Assembly (NCBI RefSeq): GCF_007997075.1
Contig: NZ_VORS01000001.1
Coordinates: 372,001 to 436,000 of the forward strand
DNA length: 64,000 nucleotides
Direction: 5' to 3'
Source: Polaribacter sp. IC073
GTDB taxonomy: Bacteria > Bacteroidota > Bacteroidia > Flavobacteriales > Flavobacteriaceae
Shown: positions 47,201 to 55,412 of the stretch, piece by piece
How the letters are laid out: each line of letters starts with the position of its first letter
Position numbering within the stretch: the stretch's first letter is position 1
Position numbers and translations under genes: made by a program
The notes under the pieces: model-generated
The model's input: only the letters and a program-made list of their open reading frames with translations
Told to the model about the DNA's origin: nothing
Databases searched by the model: none

Positions 47201-47440
47201 CGTTTACGTCCTATTTTAATGACCTCATTTGCTTTTATCTTAGGATTGATGCCGTTAGTATTAGCAAAAGGTGTTGGTTCTGAAGGAAACAATTCTATTG
47301 GTACAGGTGCTGTTGGAGGAATGTTGATAGGAACCATTTTAGGAGTCTTTGTTATTCCGATTCTATTTATATTATTTCAATGGTTACAAGAAAAAGTTTC
47401 TAGTAAACCAGCAGTTATTTCTCAACAAAATGAAGATTAA
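44297..47440 (+). CDS. RND efflux pump inner-membrane protein (HAE1 family)
   Basis: Proton-driven multidrug pump of the AcrB type. At 1047 residues it has 12 membrane helices and two large periplasmic loops (about 35-335 and 560-865). The helix-4 acidic pair is in VVDDAIVVVEAVHAKMDE (the two adjacent Asp that carry protons), and KNAILIVEFA is the matching motif in the second half. The TolC-type gene starts 4 bp after its stop. Substrates are unknown. Confidence 0.96.
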   Translation: MLKTFIERPVLSTVISIIIVVLGIISISSLPIEEYPDIAPPTIKVVAAYPGANAETVLESVIIPIEEQINGVEGMNYITSTASNNGTAEITVYFNQEMDADIAAVNVQNRVSRANSLLPQEVIQNGVTTQKQETSALMFISMYSENEDYDATFIQNYLKINVIPAVQRISGVGDVSVFSQQDYAMRIWLKPEKLAAYNLIPSDITAALREQNLEAAAGSLGQNNGEAFSYTLTYSGRFKDEKQYGDIIIKALGNGQFLRLNDVAKIELDAQSYSSNAMSLGNPAVFMGIFQTKGSNAKEIIENIKTTLEGVKKDLPKGLDIFVPYDTSLFLNASIDKVITTLLEAFVLVFLVVFLFLQDFRSTLIPAIAVPVSIIGTFFFLNVFGYSINLLTLFALVLAIGIVVDDAIVVVEAVHAKMDEGEKNPKKATLTAMNEISGAIISITLVMAAVFIPVTFISGPTGVFYEQFGVTLIIAILISAVNALTLSPALCAILLKTHKEDKELKGKSPLKRFYTLFNRGFSATVERYGQSLHFLFKRKWIPALLLVLAVVGIFWTSENTPTGFVPNEDRGIIFANIELPAGASLDRTNAVAEDLYERINGIDGITGVNFIKGRSLISGAGSNYGFGIIKLADWGDRKDPSTSVQAITGKLFGVVAGMPEANIIFFSPPSIRGFGNSAGFEVNLLDKFGGEFKELDKVNKEFAMAIMSHPEIKYAQSSFNTNYPQYEMDINVPLAKEKGVPINSIFSTLQRYIGGVYASDFSKFGKQFRVYIQALPDDRATVDDLNTMYVRTSSGEMAPITQFVKLERVYGPQSVTRFNLFNSTTITGATNDGFSTGDAIRVIEEEVAKLPSNYTIAYSGLTREEVSAGNQTLFIFALSILFVYFLLSAQYESYLLPFAVVLSLPFGVFGAYISTYLFGLENNIYFQIALIMLIGLLAKNAILIVEFALQRRKNGESIVDAAIHGAKSRLRPILMTSFAFILGLMPLVLAKGVGSEGNNSIGTGAVGGMLIGTILGVFVIPILFILFQWLQEKVSSKPAVISQQNED

Positions 47441-47444
47441 TCAT

Positions 47445-48863
47445 ATGATATCAATTATAAAAAATACACCCCTTCAAAAGGGACTGGTTTTAGCTGTAAT
47501 GGCTTTTACATTACAAAGTTGTTTTGTGGCTAAAGAGTATGCAAGACCAGAAATTACAGAGACAGAAAACTTGTACAGAACAGATAATTTGCCATCAGAT
47601 AGTATATCTATGGCAGATGTTTCTTGGAAAACGTTGTTTACAGACACCTATTTACAGCAATATATTGATGAAGGATTGCAAAATAATATGGACATTCGAA
47701 TTGCAATTCAGCAAATAGTTGCAGCCGAAGCGTATGCAAAACAAGGAAAAGCGGGGTATTTACCGTCTGTAAATATTGGTGCAAATGTTACACATCAAGA
47801 ACTTTCTAAAAATAGTCAGTTCGGTGCGTTTTTAACAAACACTTCTACAGATCAGTTTGATGTTACTGCAAACCTTTCATGGGAAGCAGATATTTGGGGA
47901 AAAATACGTAGCAATAAACGTGCAACACAAGCAGCTTTTTTACAAAGTGTTGCTGGTCATCAAGCAGTAAAAACACAATTAATTTCTAGCATTGCCGCTA
48001 CTTATTATAGTATTTTGGCTTTAGACGCGCAATTAGAAGTCACCAAAAAATCGATTGAAACAAGAAAAACTGGTGTAGAAACTATTAAAGCTTTAAAAGA
48101 TGCAGGTTTAACAAACCAGGTTGCAGTAGATCAAAATATTGCACAATACAACAATGCAAAATCTTTAGAAGTAGATTTAGAGGTTGCCCTTTTTAAAGCA
48201 GAAAATACATTGAGTATTTTATTAGGTAAAACACCACAGCAGATGAAGAGAAGTAGTTTAGATACTCAAACAATTAATTCTGACATGAAATTAGGTGTTT
48301 CTTCTCAATTATTAAGAAACCGACCAGATGTTATGGCTGCTGAATACGGTTTAATTAGCGCTTTTGAATTGACAAATGTTGCTAAAAGTAACTTATATCC
48401 GTCTTTTAAATTAACCGCTTCTGGTGGATTGCAAAGTTTAGAATTAGACCAATTATTTAACGCAAACTCATTATTTGCCAATATTGTTGGTGGTTTAACA
48501 CAACCTCTTTTTAATCAGCGAAAGCTAAAAACACAAAAAGAAGTTGCCATTGCACAACAAGAACAAGCGTTGTTAAGGTTTAAGAAAACATTGTTAGTTG
48601 CAGGGAACGAAGTTTCTAATGCCTTGTATGCTTACAGTTCTGAAAACAGAAAATTTCAATTCTTAAAAAATGAAGTGGAAGCTTTACGTAAAGCAGCAGA
48701 AAATTCTGAAGAATTGTTAAAAAACGGATACGCAACTTATTTAGATCTATTAACTGCTAGACAAAGTGCTTTAAGTGTAGAAATTAAGGTTATTGGCAGC
48801 AAATTACAACAACTACAATCTGTTGTGAACTTGTATGAAGCTTTGGGAGGTGGTTTAAAGTAA
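47445..48863 (+). CDS. TolC-type outer membrane efflux lipoprotein
   Basis: A 472-residue outer membrane channel of the OprM/NodT type. I chose the ATG at 47445: the leader MISIIKNTPLQKGLVLAVMA ends in the lipobox LQSC, and the start lies 4 bp after the pump stop. The longest frame starts inside the pump gene, and an ATG at 47430 overlaps its stop. Two OEP repeats of helices and strands follow (~60-270 and ~280-470). It completes the tripartite exporter. Confidence 0.93.
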   Translation: MISIIKNTPLQKGLVLAVMAFTLQSCFVAKEYARPEITETENLYRTDNLPSDSISMADVSWKTLFTDTYLQQYIDEGLQNNMDIRIAIQQIVAAEAYAKQGKAGYLPSVNIGANVTHQELSKNSQFGAFLTNTSTDQFDVTANLSWEADIWGKIRSNKRATQAAFLQSVAGHQAVKTQLISSIAATYYSILALDAQLEVTKKSIETRKTGVETIKALKDAGLTNQVAVDQNIAQYNNAKSLEVDLEVALFKAENTLSILLGKTPQQMKRSSLDTQTINSDMKLGVSSQLLRNRPDVMAAEYGLISAFELTNVAKSNLYPSFKLTASGGLQSLELDQLFNANSLFANIVGGLTQPLFNQRKLKTQKEVAIAQQEQALLRFKKTLLVAGNEVSNALYAYSSENRKFQFLKNEVEALRKAAENSEELLKNGYATYLDLLTARQSALSVEIKVIGSKLQQLQSVVNLYEALGGGLK

Positions 48864-48945
48864 ATAATTAAAAGGGGTTAGTAAACAAGAACTTTTAGAA
48901 CGTTCTATTACAAACTTTATCAAATTTGGAAGCAAGCGTTTTTCT

Positions 48946-49470
48946 ATGAACGAACTTGCTTCTGAACTTGGTATTTCTAAAAAAACTATTTACAAACACT
49001 TCAAAACAAAAGATGAGCTCATTTCTAAAGGTATTCGTTTTATTATTGATAAATACCTGCATGAAGTACATCAAATTTTAAAAAACACAAAAGATCCTAT
49101 AGAGAGAATCGTCTTAATTCAGAAAAATAGTTTTCAATATTTAAATTATTTTAAGCCTTCATTCTTATACGGAATTAAGAAATATTACCATAATGCAGCT
49201 GTTATCTTCGAAAATTTTAAAAGTTATTTTATAAAAAGCACATTAAAACCTTTGCTTGAAGAGGCTATAGAAAAAGAGTATCTTCGCAAAAATTTAAACC
49301 TAGATTTGTTTTGCGATTTGTATTTTACAAAACTCCAAAATATAGTTTTTGAACCAAAAAATATCTTTGAAGATTATAGTGTAGCTGTTGTTTTTGAGCA
49401 TCTAATTATAAATAGCTTAAGAGGTTTTATTACAACAAATTACAAAGACACAAATAAATTATTTTCTTAA
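48946..49470 (+). CDS. TetR family regulator with lost or atypical start
   Basis: TetR-type repressor: MNELASELGISKKTIYKHFKTKDELI is the helix-turn-helix. The true N-terminal helix lies further upstream: the frame stays open to 48868 and reads SKQELLERSITNFIKFGSKRFS directly into the listed ATG, matching TetR helix 1, but contains no ATG, GTG or TTG. From ATG 48946 the protein (174 residues) lacks that helix and probably binds DNA poorly. It lies 82 bp after the outer membrane gene and may have controlled the operon. Confidence 0.75.
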   Translation: MNELASELGISKKTIYKHFKTKDELISKGIRFIIDKYLHEVHQILKNTKDPIERIVLIQKNSFQYLNYFKPSFLYGIKKYYHNAAVIFENFKSYFIKSTLKPLLEEAIEKEYLRKNLNLDLFCDLYFTKLQNIVFEPKNIFEDYSVAVVFEHLIINSLRGFITTNYKDTNKLFS

Positions 49471-49479
49471 TTATTATTT

Positions 49480-49875
49480 ATGAAAAAAGACATTCAAATA
49501 CCAGAAGTTACAGACCTAGAAATGGCAGTAGTTTATGAATACAATGATATTTATAAAACGGATGATTGGAATGTTTATATCATTAATAATAAAAAGGTAG
49601 ATTTAGAAATGATGGTGATTGTTTCTCAGGGTTTTTCAGAAACAAAAACAACTTCTTTGTTGCGTAAAAAATTAGACAAACTCCCTGCCAATTCTTTTGC
49701 TAAGATTGAGTTTATTCAACCAGAACTGTTCGTTTTAAACAATCGTTTTCAGGTTTCTTTTTTTGAAGGAAACACATTACACGAAAAAACATTTTTCTTT
49801 AAAGAAAACACCGTTAAACAAGGTGCTTTACGTATGATTGATGAGATTAAAAAACGTGGTATTTTAGCTGAGTAA
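49480..49875 (+). CDS. Conserved hypothetical protein
   Basis: A 131-residue soluble protein of mixed alpha/beta character with no signal peptide and no recognised motif. The recurring hydrophobic/charged pattern (VEFIQPELFVLNNRFQVSFFEG-like middle) gives no clear family. It starts 9 bp after the TetR stop and ends at a strong terminator, so it is the last gene of the efflux unit. I have seen relatives in flavobacteria labelled phenylalanyl-tRNA synthetase alpha; nothing here supports that. Confidence 0.65.
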   Translation: MKKDIQIPEVTDLEMAVVYEYNDIYKTDDWNVYIINNKKVDLEMMVIVSQGFSETKTTSLLRKKLDKLPANSFAKIEFIQPELFVLNNRFQVSFFEGNTLHEKTFFFKENTVKQGALRMIDEIKKRGILAE

Positions 49876-49901
49876 AAAGATATTTCATATATATATTTAT
49901 C

Positions 49902-49937
49902 AACCTCTTTAAGTTTTAAAACTTAAAGAGGTTTTTT
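49902..49937 (+). terminator. Terminator of the efflux unit
   Basis: A perfect 16-bp inverted repeat (49902-49917 with 49918-49933) followed by a T-run to 49937. It closes the RND-TetR-hypothetical transcript. Confidence 0.85.
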
Positions 49938-50032
49938 TATTTTAATGAAGAGTTCAAAAAACCTTTAAACTTATCACTTTTGCGTTCAGAAAAGTATTAT
50001 TGTATTGATAACAAAAAAACGAACAAGCATTA

Positions 50033-50076
50033 TGAGATTTCTCAATCGTTTAAAAAAGCTCATTTCGAAATGACAA
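50033..50076. repeat. 44-bp direct repeat, copy 1
   Basis: Begins TGAGATTTCTCAATCG and ends AAATGACAA. It matches 50295-50338 at 42 of 44 positions by hand count. Such GAGATTTCTC...AATGACA pieces are common flavobacterial intergenic repeats (from memory). Confidence 0.75.
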
Positions 50077-50206
50077 ACTGTGTGGTTATTGATGATATAA
50101 ATAAATCTATAAAATTAAATAAAAACACTAAACTATCACTTCGAACGTGAGGAGAAGTCGCATAACAGTAATACCATAAAACTCTTAACAAAACTCACAC
50201 ATTTCT

Positions 50207-50242
50207 CTTACGCTAGTGCTCGTTTTTAACGAGTACCGTAAG
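50207..50242. repeat. Inverted repeat in the repeat-rich spacer
   Basis: CTTACG at 50207-50212 pairs with CGTAAG at 50237-50242, with an inner CTCGTT/AACGAG pair, forming a two-part hairpin. It lies between the two 44-bp direct repeats. Confidence 0.6.
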
Positions 50243-50294
50243 GGTTTTCTTTTGATGAAACTCAGAAAAATTAAACAAAATGACAAGCTAAATG

Positions 50295-50338
50295 TGAGAT
50301 TTCTCAATCGCTTAAAAAAGCTCATTTCTAAATGACAA
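50295..50338. repeat. 44-bp direct repeat, copy 2
   Basis: Second copy of the element at 50033-50076, 262 bp away in the same orientation. It lies between the inverted repeat at 50207-50242 and the dispersed 83-bp element at 50375. Confidence 0.75.
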
Positions 50339-50374
50339 CCTAAACATAATTGCAGTTTGTTCGCTAATAAGCTC

Positions 50375-50457
50375 GCGTTAGCGATTGCAACGGCATCCTT
50401 TTTGTTTTTCGCAAAAAGATATAGTGGAAAGCGCGACCCTTGTGGTAACGCCCAAAT
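50375..50457 (-). repeat. Dispersed repeat, copy 2 (inverted)
   Basis: Reverse complement of the element at 22289-22373: same ends (GCGTTAGCGATTG and CGCCCAAA), same TATATCTTTTTGC core, with scattered substitutions and short indels. The two copies frame a 28-kb segment in opposite orientation. Confidence 0.85.
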
Positions 50458-50483
50458 TCTACAAAAAATTCATTTAATACAAC

Positions 50484-50514
50484 AGATTGCTTCGTGATTC
50501 TTCTTCGCAATGAC
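50484..50514. repeat. Dispersed repeat fragment (AGATTGCTTCGT type)
   Basis: Starts AGATTGCTTCGT and ends CTTCGCAATGAC, matching the right arm of the element at 15864-15933. It abuts the nhaC stop codon. Confidence 0.6.
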
Positions 50515-50515
50515 A

Positions 50516-51991
50516 TTATCCTAAAAACCCAATAATTAAATACATAATTACGGTAATTACACCACCAACTAATGCGTACGGTAATTGTGTTTTTACATGG
50601 TCTATATGATCACTAGCAGACGCCATAGAAGAGATGATAGAAGTATCTGAAATAGGCGAACAATGGTCTCCAAAAATTCCGCCTCCTAAAGTTGCAGCAA
50701 CTATTATAGTTACATCAGAACCATGAATGTTTGCCATTGGTATTGAAATTGCCAACATAATTGCAAACGTTCCCCAAGAGGTTCCGGTAGAAAAAGCAAT
50801 AAAAGAACTAATGATAAAAACTACTGCAGGTAACAATTCTGGCGACAACCATTCTTTGGTAACATTGGCAACGTAAATTCCGGTTTCTAATTCTTTACAA
50901 GCATCACCAATAGCAAATGCTAACAACATTAACAATGCCAACGGCATTAGCTCACTTATTCCTTTTAAAGTTAAATTAACAGCTTCTTTTGGCTTCATAA
51001 TTCCTTGTATGAAATACATTGCCATGGCAACCAATAAAGCCGTAATTACAGCATATAAAACAGAAGATGACCCAGAACCTTTTCCTATTGCTTCTGTAGC
51101 ATGGTTAAAAAATGAGGTTGCATTTTCAACAGCACTCCAACCGGTATAGATTAAATTTATTGGCATCATAAAAACCATTACCAAAAGCGGCACAATCATA
51201 TTATACGCTTTCGCTTCAATTCCTTCTTTTGGCGGAAAAGAGGTAATTTCATCAGAAACCATTGGTTTAGAGCCTTTGTTCATTAACTCCCCTGTTTCTC
51301 TGGTTCTTTTTTCGGCTTTTTTCATGGGGCCAAAATCCTTCTTTGTAAAAATAACAATGAACAGAATTGTAATTGCCAATAACGGATAAAAATTATATTT
51401 AATAGACGCAATCATTACAGAAAATGGCTTGTCAATTCCTTGTGTTAACAACAAACCCATAATGAAAGCTCCCCAAGCATTAAAGGGAATTAAGATGGAT
51501 GAAGGCGCAGAACTAGAGTCTGCTATGTAGGCTAATTTCTCTCTCGGAATTCCTAATTTATCGAAGATTGGTCTGTACAAAGTTCCTACAGTTAGAGAAC
51601 TAATACTGGTTTCAACAAATAAAAGCAACCCTGTTACCGTTGCTAAAACCTGAACCATGACTCTACTATACCCCGTTTTTTTACCTTCTAATTTTACTAA
51701 TTTTCGGTTGATAATATTGATAAAACCTTCTACTCCTCTCGAATATTGAATAAAAATTAACAATGCGCCCACCAATGCACTAAACATAATGGTTCTTGTA
51801 TTTCCTTTCGATTGAAAAACGTTTACCATTCCTTCAATCATTGCTAAAGTTCCTGCTAACGGGTTCCATCCTTCTATGATCAACCAAGAAAACCAAATTC
51901 CGAACAACAAAGCAATATATACTTGCTTGGTTTTTAAGGCTAAAATAATGGCAACAATTGGCGGTATTACTGAAAGAAATCCATATTCCAT
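50516..51991 (-). CDS. nhaC: NhaC family Na+/H+ antiporter
   Basis: Exchanges Na+ for H+ across the inner membrane. At 491 residues it has about 11-12 membrane helices and the family motifs IPFNAWGAFIMGLLL, STGTSWGTFAIMLA and GGGIFGDHCSPISDTSI near the C-terminus. The long hydrophilic loop at ~215-260 is normal for the family. It is a lone minus-strand gene ending against the repeat-rich spacer; the C-terminus is intact. Confidence 0.92.
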   Translation of the reverse strand: MEYGFLSVIPPIVAIILALKTKQVYIALLFGIWFSWLIIEGWNPLAGTLAMIEGMVNVFQSKGNTRTIMFSALVGALLIFIQYSRGVEGFINIINRKLVKLEGKKTGYSRVMVQVLATVTGLLLFVETSISSLTVGTLYRPIFDKLGIPREKLAYIADSSSAPSSILIPFNAWGAFIMGLLLTQGIDKPFSVMIASIKYNFYPLLAITILFIVIFTKKDFGPMKKAEKRTRETGELMNKGSKPMVSDEITSFPPKEGIEAKAYNMIVPLLVMVFMMPINLIYTGWSAVENATSFFNHATEAIGKGSGSSSVLYAVITALLVAMAMYFIQGIMKPKEAVNLTLKGISELMPLALLMLLAFAIGDACKELETGIYVANVTKEWLSPELLPAVVFIISSFIAFSTGTSWGTFAIMLAISIPMANIHGSDVTIIVAATLGGGIFGDHCSPISDTSIISSMASASDHIDHVKTQLPYALVGGVITVIMYLIIGFLG

Positions 51992-52068
51992 ACAAAAAGT
52001 ATTTTTTTGTCTAAAATAAACAATTAAAATGATAATTAGTAAAATCGCAATCTTATACGAATTTTAAC

Positions 52069-52610
52069 CTGCCTAAATTTTACACCAAAATTACCTCACG
52101 ACTTCAAAAATTTATAGAGGCACAGAAAATATTCTTTGTTGCAACTGCTCCCAATTCAGGACGCATAAACTTATCGCCTAAAGGAATGGATTCTTTTAGA
52201 GTGATGAATGAAAACCGAGTTTTATGGTTAAACGTTACCGGAAGCGGCAATGAAACAGCGGCACATTTAATAGAAAACTACTGTATTACTCTTATGTTTT
52301 GTGCGTTTGATGGTGCACCAAACATTCTGAGATTATACGGTAAGGGGAAAGAAATTAAAAAAGGAGATATTACTTGGAATGAATTAATTGCATTGTTTCC
52401 AGAAACTCCAGGCACACGTCAAATATTTGATATTCACTTAGAATCTGCTCAAACTTCTTGCGGAATGTCAATTCCTTTTTTCGAATTTAAAAGTGAACGA
52501 AATCAATTAAATGATTGGGCCGCAGAGCAAGGAAAAAAGGAATTGAGCACTACTGGGAAGACAAAAACCAAACAAGTATCGATGGTTTGCCTACACATAT
52601 TTTAAAATAA
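52069..52610 (+). pseudogene. Decayed pyridoxamine 5'-phosphate oxidase-like protein
   Basis: The long frame at 52186-52605 lacks its proper start and end. Coding similarity of the split-barrel PNPOx-like family begins 39 codons upstream (PKFYTKITSRLQKFIEAQKI), but the first codon is CTG at 52069, not ATG. Near the end, an A6 run at 52533-52538 has lost one base: adding one A restores IEHYWEDKNQTSIDGLPTHI to a stop at 52608-52610. Two lesions argue for decay, unless the A-run is a sequencing error. Confidence 0.75.
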
Positions 52611-52622
52611 AAAGAAGAACAG

Positions 52623-53057
52623 TTAAGCGCGATCTACTTTTCTAATTGCTGCAGTAAAATCTGCTAAATCGTTGTTATTTTTAACTAAATAAATAGCTTC
52701 ATCGCACACTTTTTCTGCATTATCAACAGAAAAATGTAAACCAACGGCAATTTTCTGCATCATTTTAACTTCTACCAACTTTGCTTCTCCGTCTGCCATA
52801 ATCATTCTTGTTAAACGATATAAACGCTCTATTCTATCGTCATAACTTACTGGTGGATTTGTTGGATATTTTTCTGGACTTGTTAAAATAAGAATCGATT
52901 CTTCTAAAGTGATATTTAAGTTTTTTCCAGCTCTAATTAACAATTCTTTTTCAATCTCTGAAATTTCTCCGTCTGCTTTTGCAATTTTTACAATATTGGC
53001 AAAATGACCAATTTCTTGTTTGTGTTGTCCGCTTGTATATAAATCTGATATTGCCAT
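52623..53057 (-). CDS. TerB-like tellurite resistance domain protein
   Basis: A 144-residue all-helical protein resembling the TerB family, with paired acidic motifs in the two halves (KIAKADGEISEIEKELLIRAGK and MIMADGEAKLVEVKMMQKIA). TerB-like proteins bind metal through such acidic loops and occur outside true tellurite operons. No ter genes are nearby, so the role is unknown. It lies 12 bp past the convergent PNPOx pseudogene. Confidence 0.8.
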   Translation of the reverse strand: MAISDLYTSGQHKQEIGHFANIVKIAKADGEISEIEKELLIRAGKNLNITLEESILILTSPEKYPTNPPVSYDDRIERLYRLTRMIMADGEAKLVEVKMMQKIAVGLHFSVDNAEKVCDEAIYLVKNNNDLADFTAAIRKVDRA

Positions 53058-53225
53058 TTTGGTTTTTTTTATAAATGTAAATAAAATGTAGTAAAAATAG
53101 TATTAAAAAAATAACAATTTTACACAAAAATATTCTAAAAATACAAATCGAATGTTTTGCTTTTTTGTACTTTGCTAAAAGATATCATTTGTAACAGGTA
53201 CCTATTTATAAATTCAACTTTTTAT

Positions 53226-54872
53226 ATGAGCAACTTTTCTTACTTCAACAGAGAAAAAATTACCACAGAACTACAGGCATCAGAATTTGATGTACTAATT
53301 ATTGGTGGCGGAATTACAGGCGCAGGAATTGCTTTAGACGCAGCTTCTAGAGGAATGAAAGTAGCCTTAATTGAAAAAAATGATTTTGCTTCTGGTACTT
53401 CTAGTAAATCTACAAAACTAATTCATGGTGGTTTGCGTTATTTAAAACAATTCGATTTTTGGTTGGTAAAAGAAGTAGGAACAGAACGTGCAATTGTGCA
53501 CAAATTAGCGCCACATTTAGTGATTCCAGAAAAGATGATTTTACCTTTAATTGATGGCGGAACATATGGTTCTTGGCTAACCTCTATTGGCCTAAAAGTC
53601 TATGATATTTTAGCTTCCGTAGAAGGTGAAGATAAAAGAAGAATGCTAGATAAAGAGGAAGCTTTAGAAAAAGAACCGTTGTTGCCAGAAAGTATTTTAA
53701 ACGGCGCTGGTTATTATGCAGAATACAGAACAGATGATGCGCGTTTAACCCTAGAAGTTTTAAAAACAGCTTTAAATTACGATGCGAAAATTATAAATTA
53801 TACAGAAGCAACCGAATTTATTTATGAAGATAATAGGGTGGTTGGTGCAACTGTAAAAGACACGTTTACCAACAAATATTTTAACATAAAAGCCAAGTAT
53901 GTTGTGAATGCAACTGGCCCTTGGGTAGATAATTTACGTCAAACGAACCACTCTAAAACAGGTAAAAGATTGCACTTAACAAAAGGAGTTCACTTAGTTG
54001 TGCCGCATGAAAAATTACCTGTAAAACAATCTGTTTATTTTGATGTCCCAGACGGACGAATGATGTTTGCAATTCCGCGAGGAAAAGTAACGTATTTCGG
54101 AACCACAGACACCAATTATCAAGAAGATAAAGACAATGTAGATACAAGCTTGGTAGATGCTATGTATTTAATTTCTGCTGTGAATAACATGTTTCCTAAC
54201 ATTCATATTTCTCTAGAAGATGTGCAATCTTCTTGGGCAGGTTTGCGTCCTTTAATTCATGAAGAAGGTAAATCTGCTTCCGAATTGTCTAGAAAAGATG
54301 AGATTTTTGTTTCTGATACTGAATTGATTTCTATTGCTGGTGGAAAATTAACAGGGTATCGTAAAATGGCAGAACGAATTGTAGATTTAGTTGCCAAAAA
54401 ATACAAACGTAGATTCGATACCGAATTTGAAGAAATTAAAACCAAAGAAATTATACTTTCTGGTGGTGAGTTTGCAGATTCTAGTGAAGTTAATAGTTAT
54501 ATTGATGCCATTCATAATAGAATAAATGAAGTAGATTTTGATAGAAAATATGCCGAATATTTAATTTATAATTACGGAAAACAAACCGATATTATTTTGC
54601 AAAAGTTTGATGATTTAATGGGTGAAAATCAGGCTGAAAAAATGATAAAAGCAGAAGTTTGGTTTTCTATAGAAAACGAAATGACTTGTACACCAACAGA
54701 TTTTTTTATGCGCAGAACAGGCCGTTTATTTTTTGACACACAAAGCGTGCATCTACATAAAGAGTTTGTTCTTACTGAATTTAAAAAATATTTTTCTTGG
54801 GATGAAAAAACGGCTAAAAACCAGCAACAAGCGTTAGAGGAAAAATTAACTGCTGTTATAACATTCAATTAA
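53226..54872 (+). CDS. glpD: Aerobic glycerol-3-phosphate dehydrogenase
   Basis: FAD enzyme oxidising glycerol-3-phosphate to dihydroxyacetone phosphate and feeding electrons to quinones. At 548 residues it has an N-terminal FAD Rossmann motif DVLIIGGGITGAGIALDAAS (~23-42) and the DFASGTSSKSTKLIHGGLRYL signature. I chose ATG 53226 (MSNFSYFNREKITTE); the longer frame starts in a hydrophobic, non-conserved leader. No glycerol kinase or facilitator is adjacent. Confidence 0.94.
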   Translation: MSNFSYFNREKITTELQASEFDVLIIGGGITGAGIALDAASRGMKVALIEKNDFASGTSSKSTKLIHGGLRYLKQFDFWLVKEVGTERAIVHKLAPHLVIPEKMILPLIDGGTYGSWLTSIGLKVYDILASVEGEDKRRMLDKEEALEKEPLLPESILNGAGYYAEYRTDDARLTLEVLKTALNYDAKIINYTEATEFIYEDNRVVGATVKDTFTNKYFNIKAKYVVNATGPWVDNLRQTNHSKTGKRLHLTKGVHLVVPHEKLPVKQSVYFDVPDGRMMFAIPRGKVTYFGTTDTNYQEDKDNVDTSLVDAMYLISAVNNMFPNIHISLEDVQSSWAGLRPLIHEEGKSASELSRKDEIFVSDTELISIAGGKLTGYRKMAERIVDLVAKKYKRRFDTEFEEIKTKEIILSGGEFADSSEVNSYIDAIHNRINEVDFDRKYAEYLIYNYGKQTDIILQKFDDLMGENQAEKMIKAEVWFSIENEMTCTPTDFFMRRTGRLFFDTQSVHLHKEFVLTEFKKYFSWDEKTAKNQQQALEEKLTAVITFN

Positions 54873-54881
54873 AAAATAACT

Positions 54882-54889
54882 TATATTTG
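54882..54889 (+). promoter_or_regulatory. Possible -7 promoter element of the small secreted protein gene
   Basis: TATATTTG, 127 bp upstream of the ATG at 55017 and just after glpD. No -33 box was recognised. Confidence 0.4.
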
Positions 54890-55016
54890 ATATACAGATT
54901 TCTAATCTTAAGGCCTATGAAGATATAGTTCGTTTTACATCAACAAAAAGCAGTTTCTTTTAAAGAAAAAGAACCGCTACTATATGTATTAAAAATAAAC
55001 CTTAAAATTAAAAATT

Positions 55017-55352
55017 ATGAAAACATTATACAGCGTAGCATTCGTGCTATTTATTTCTGCATCTCTTTCTTTTACTTCTAAAAAAGTACAAAAAGAAAAT
55101 ACGTTAACAGCAACTTTTATTGAAGTAACAGAGGATGATTACTTTAAATTTATAACGATCGATAAAAAAGAAGTTTTATTTTATGACGTTCATGAAGACA
55201 TAGAAATTAGTTTATATGATGACGATAATCTTAATAAAAAATTTACGCTTACTTGGGTAGAAAAAGAAATTGAATTAATGGATGAAGAAGGTGATTTAAC
55301 CGGAGAAAAAAAGAAGGTTAAATCTATAACTGTTCTTAAATTAATAAAATAA
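55017..55352 (+). CDS. Small secreted protein of unknown function
   Basis: A 111-residue protein with a signal peptide (about residues 1-20, ending ASLSFTSK) and a short acidic body with repeated Lys-Glu-Asp runs. No family recognised. It is a single gene after glpD with its own possible promoter, and ends at a bidirectional terminator. Confidence 0.65.
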   Translation: MKTLYSVAFVLFISASLSFTSKKVQKENTLTATFIEVTEDDYFKFITIDKKEVLFYDVHEDIEISLYDDDNLNKKFTLTWVEKEIELMDEEGDLTGEKKKVKSITVLKLIK

Positions 55353-55377
55353 TTTTTTTATTTAAATAATATTATCA

Positions 55378-55412
55378 ACCGTTTTTTGAAATTCAAAAAA
55401 CGGTTTTTTTTA
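55378..55412. terminator. Bidirectional terminator
   Basis: A 14-bp inverted repeat (55378-55391 with 55393-55406) around one central base, with a T-run to 55412 on the plus strand. It ends the small secreted gene and reaches into the stop of the convergent glycosyltransferase. Confidence 0.8.

Larger units (their letters stand above)
49876..50515. other. Repeat-rich intergenic region
   Basis: A 640-bp gene-free stretch between the hypothetical gene and convergent nhaC. It holds a terminator (49902-49937), a 44-bp direct repeat pair (50033, 50295), an inverted repeat (50207-50242), the dispersed 83-bp element (50375-50457) and an AGATTGCTTCGT fragment (50484-50514). No ORF, promoter or RNA gene was found. 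Confidence 0.7.

Noticed and set aside
52186..52605. Intact gene for a 139-residue PNPOx-like protein.
   Set aside because: Family similarity begins upstream of the ATG and the last ~25 codons are out of frame, so it is listed as a pseudogene.
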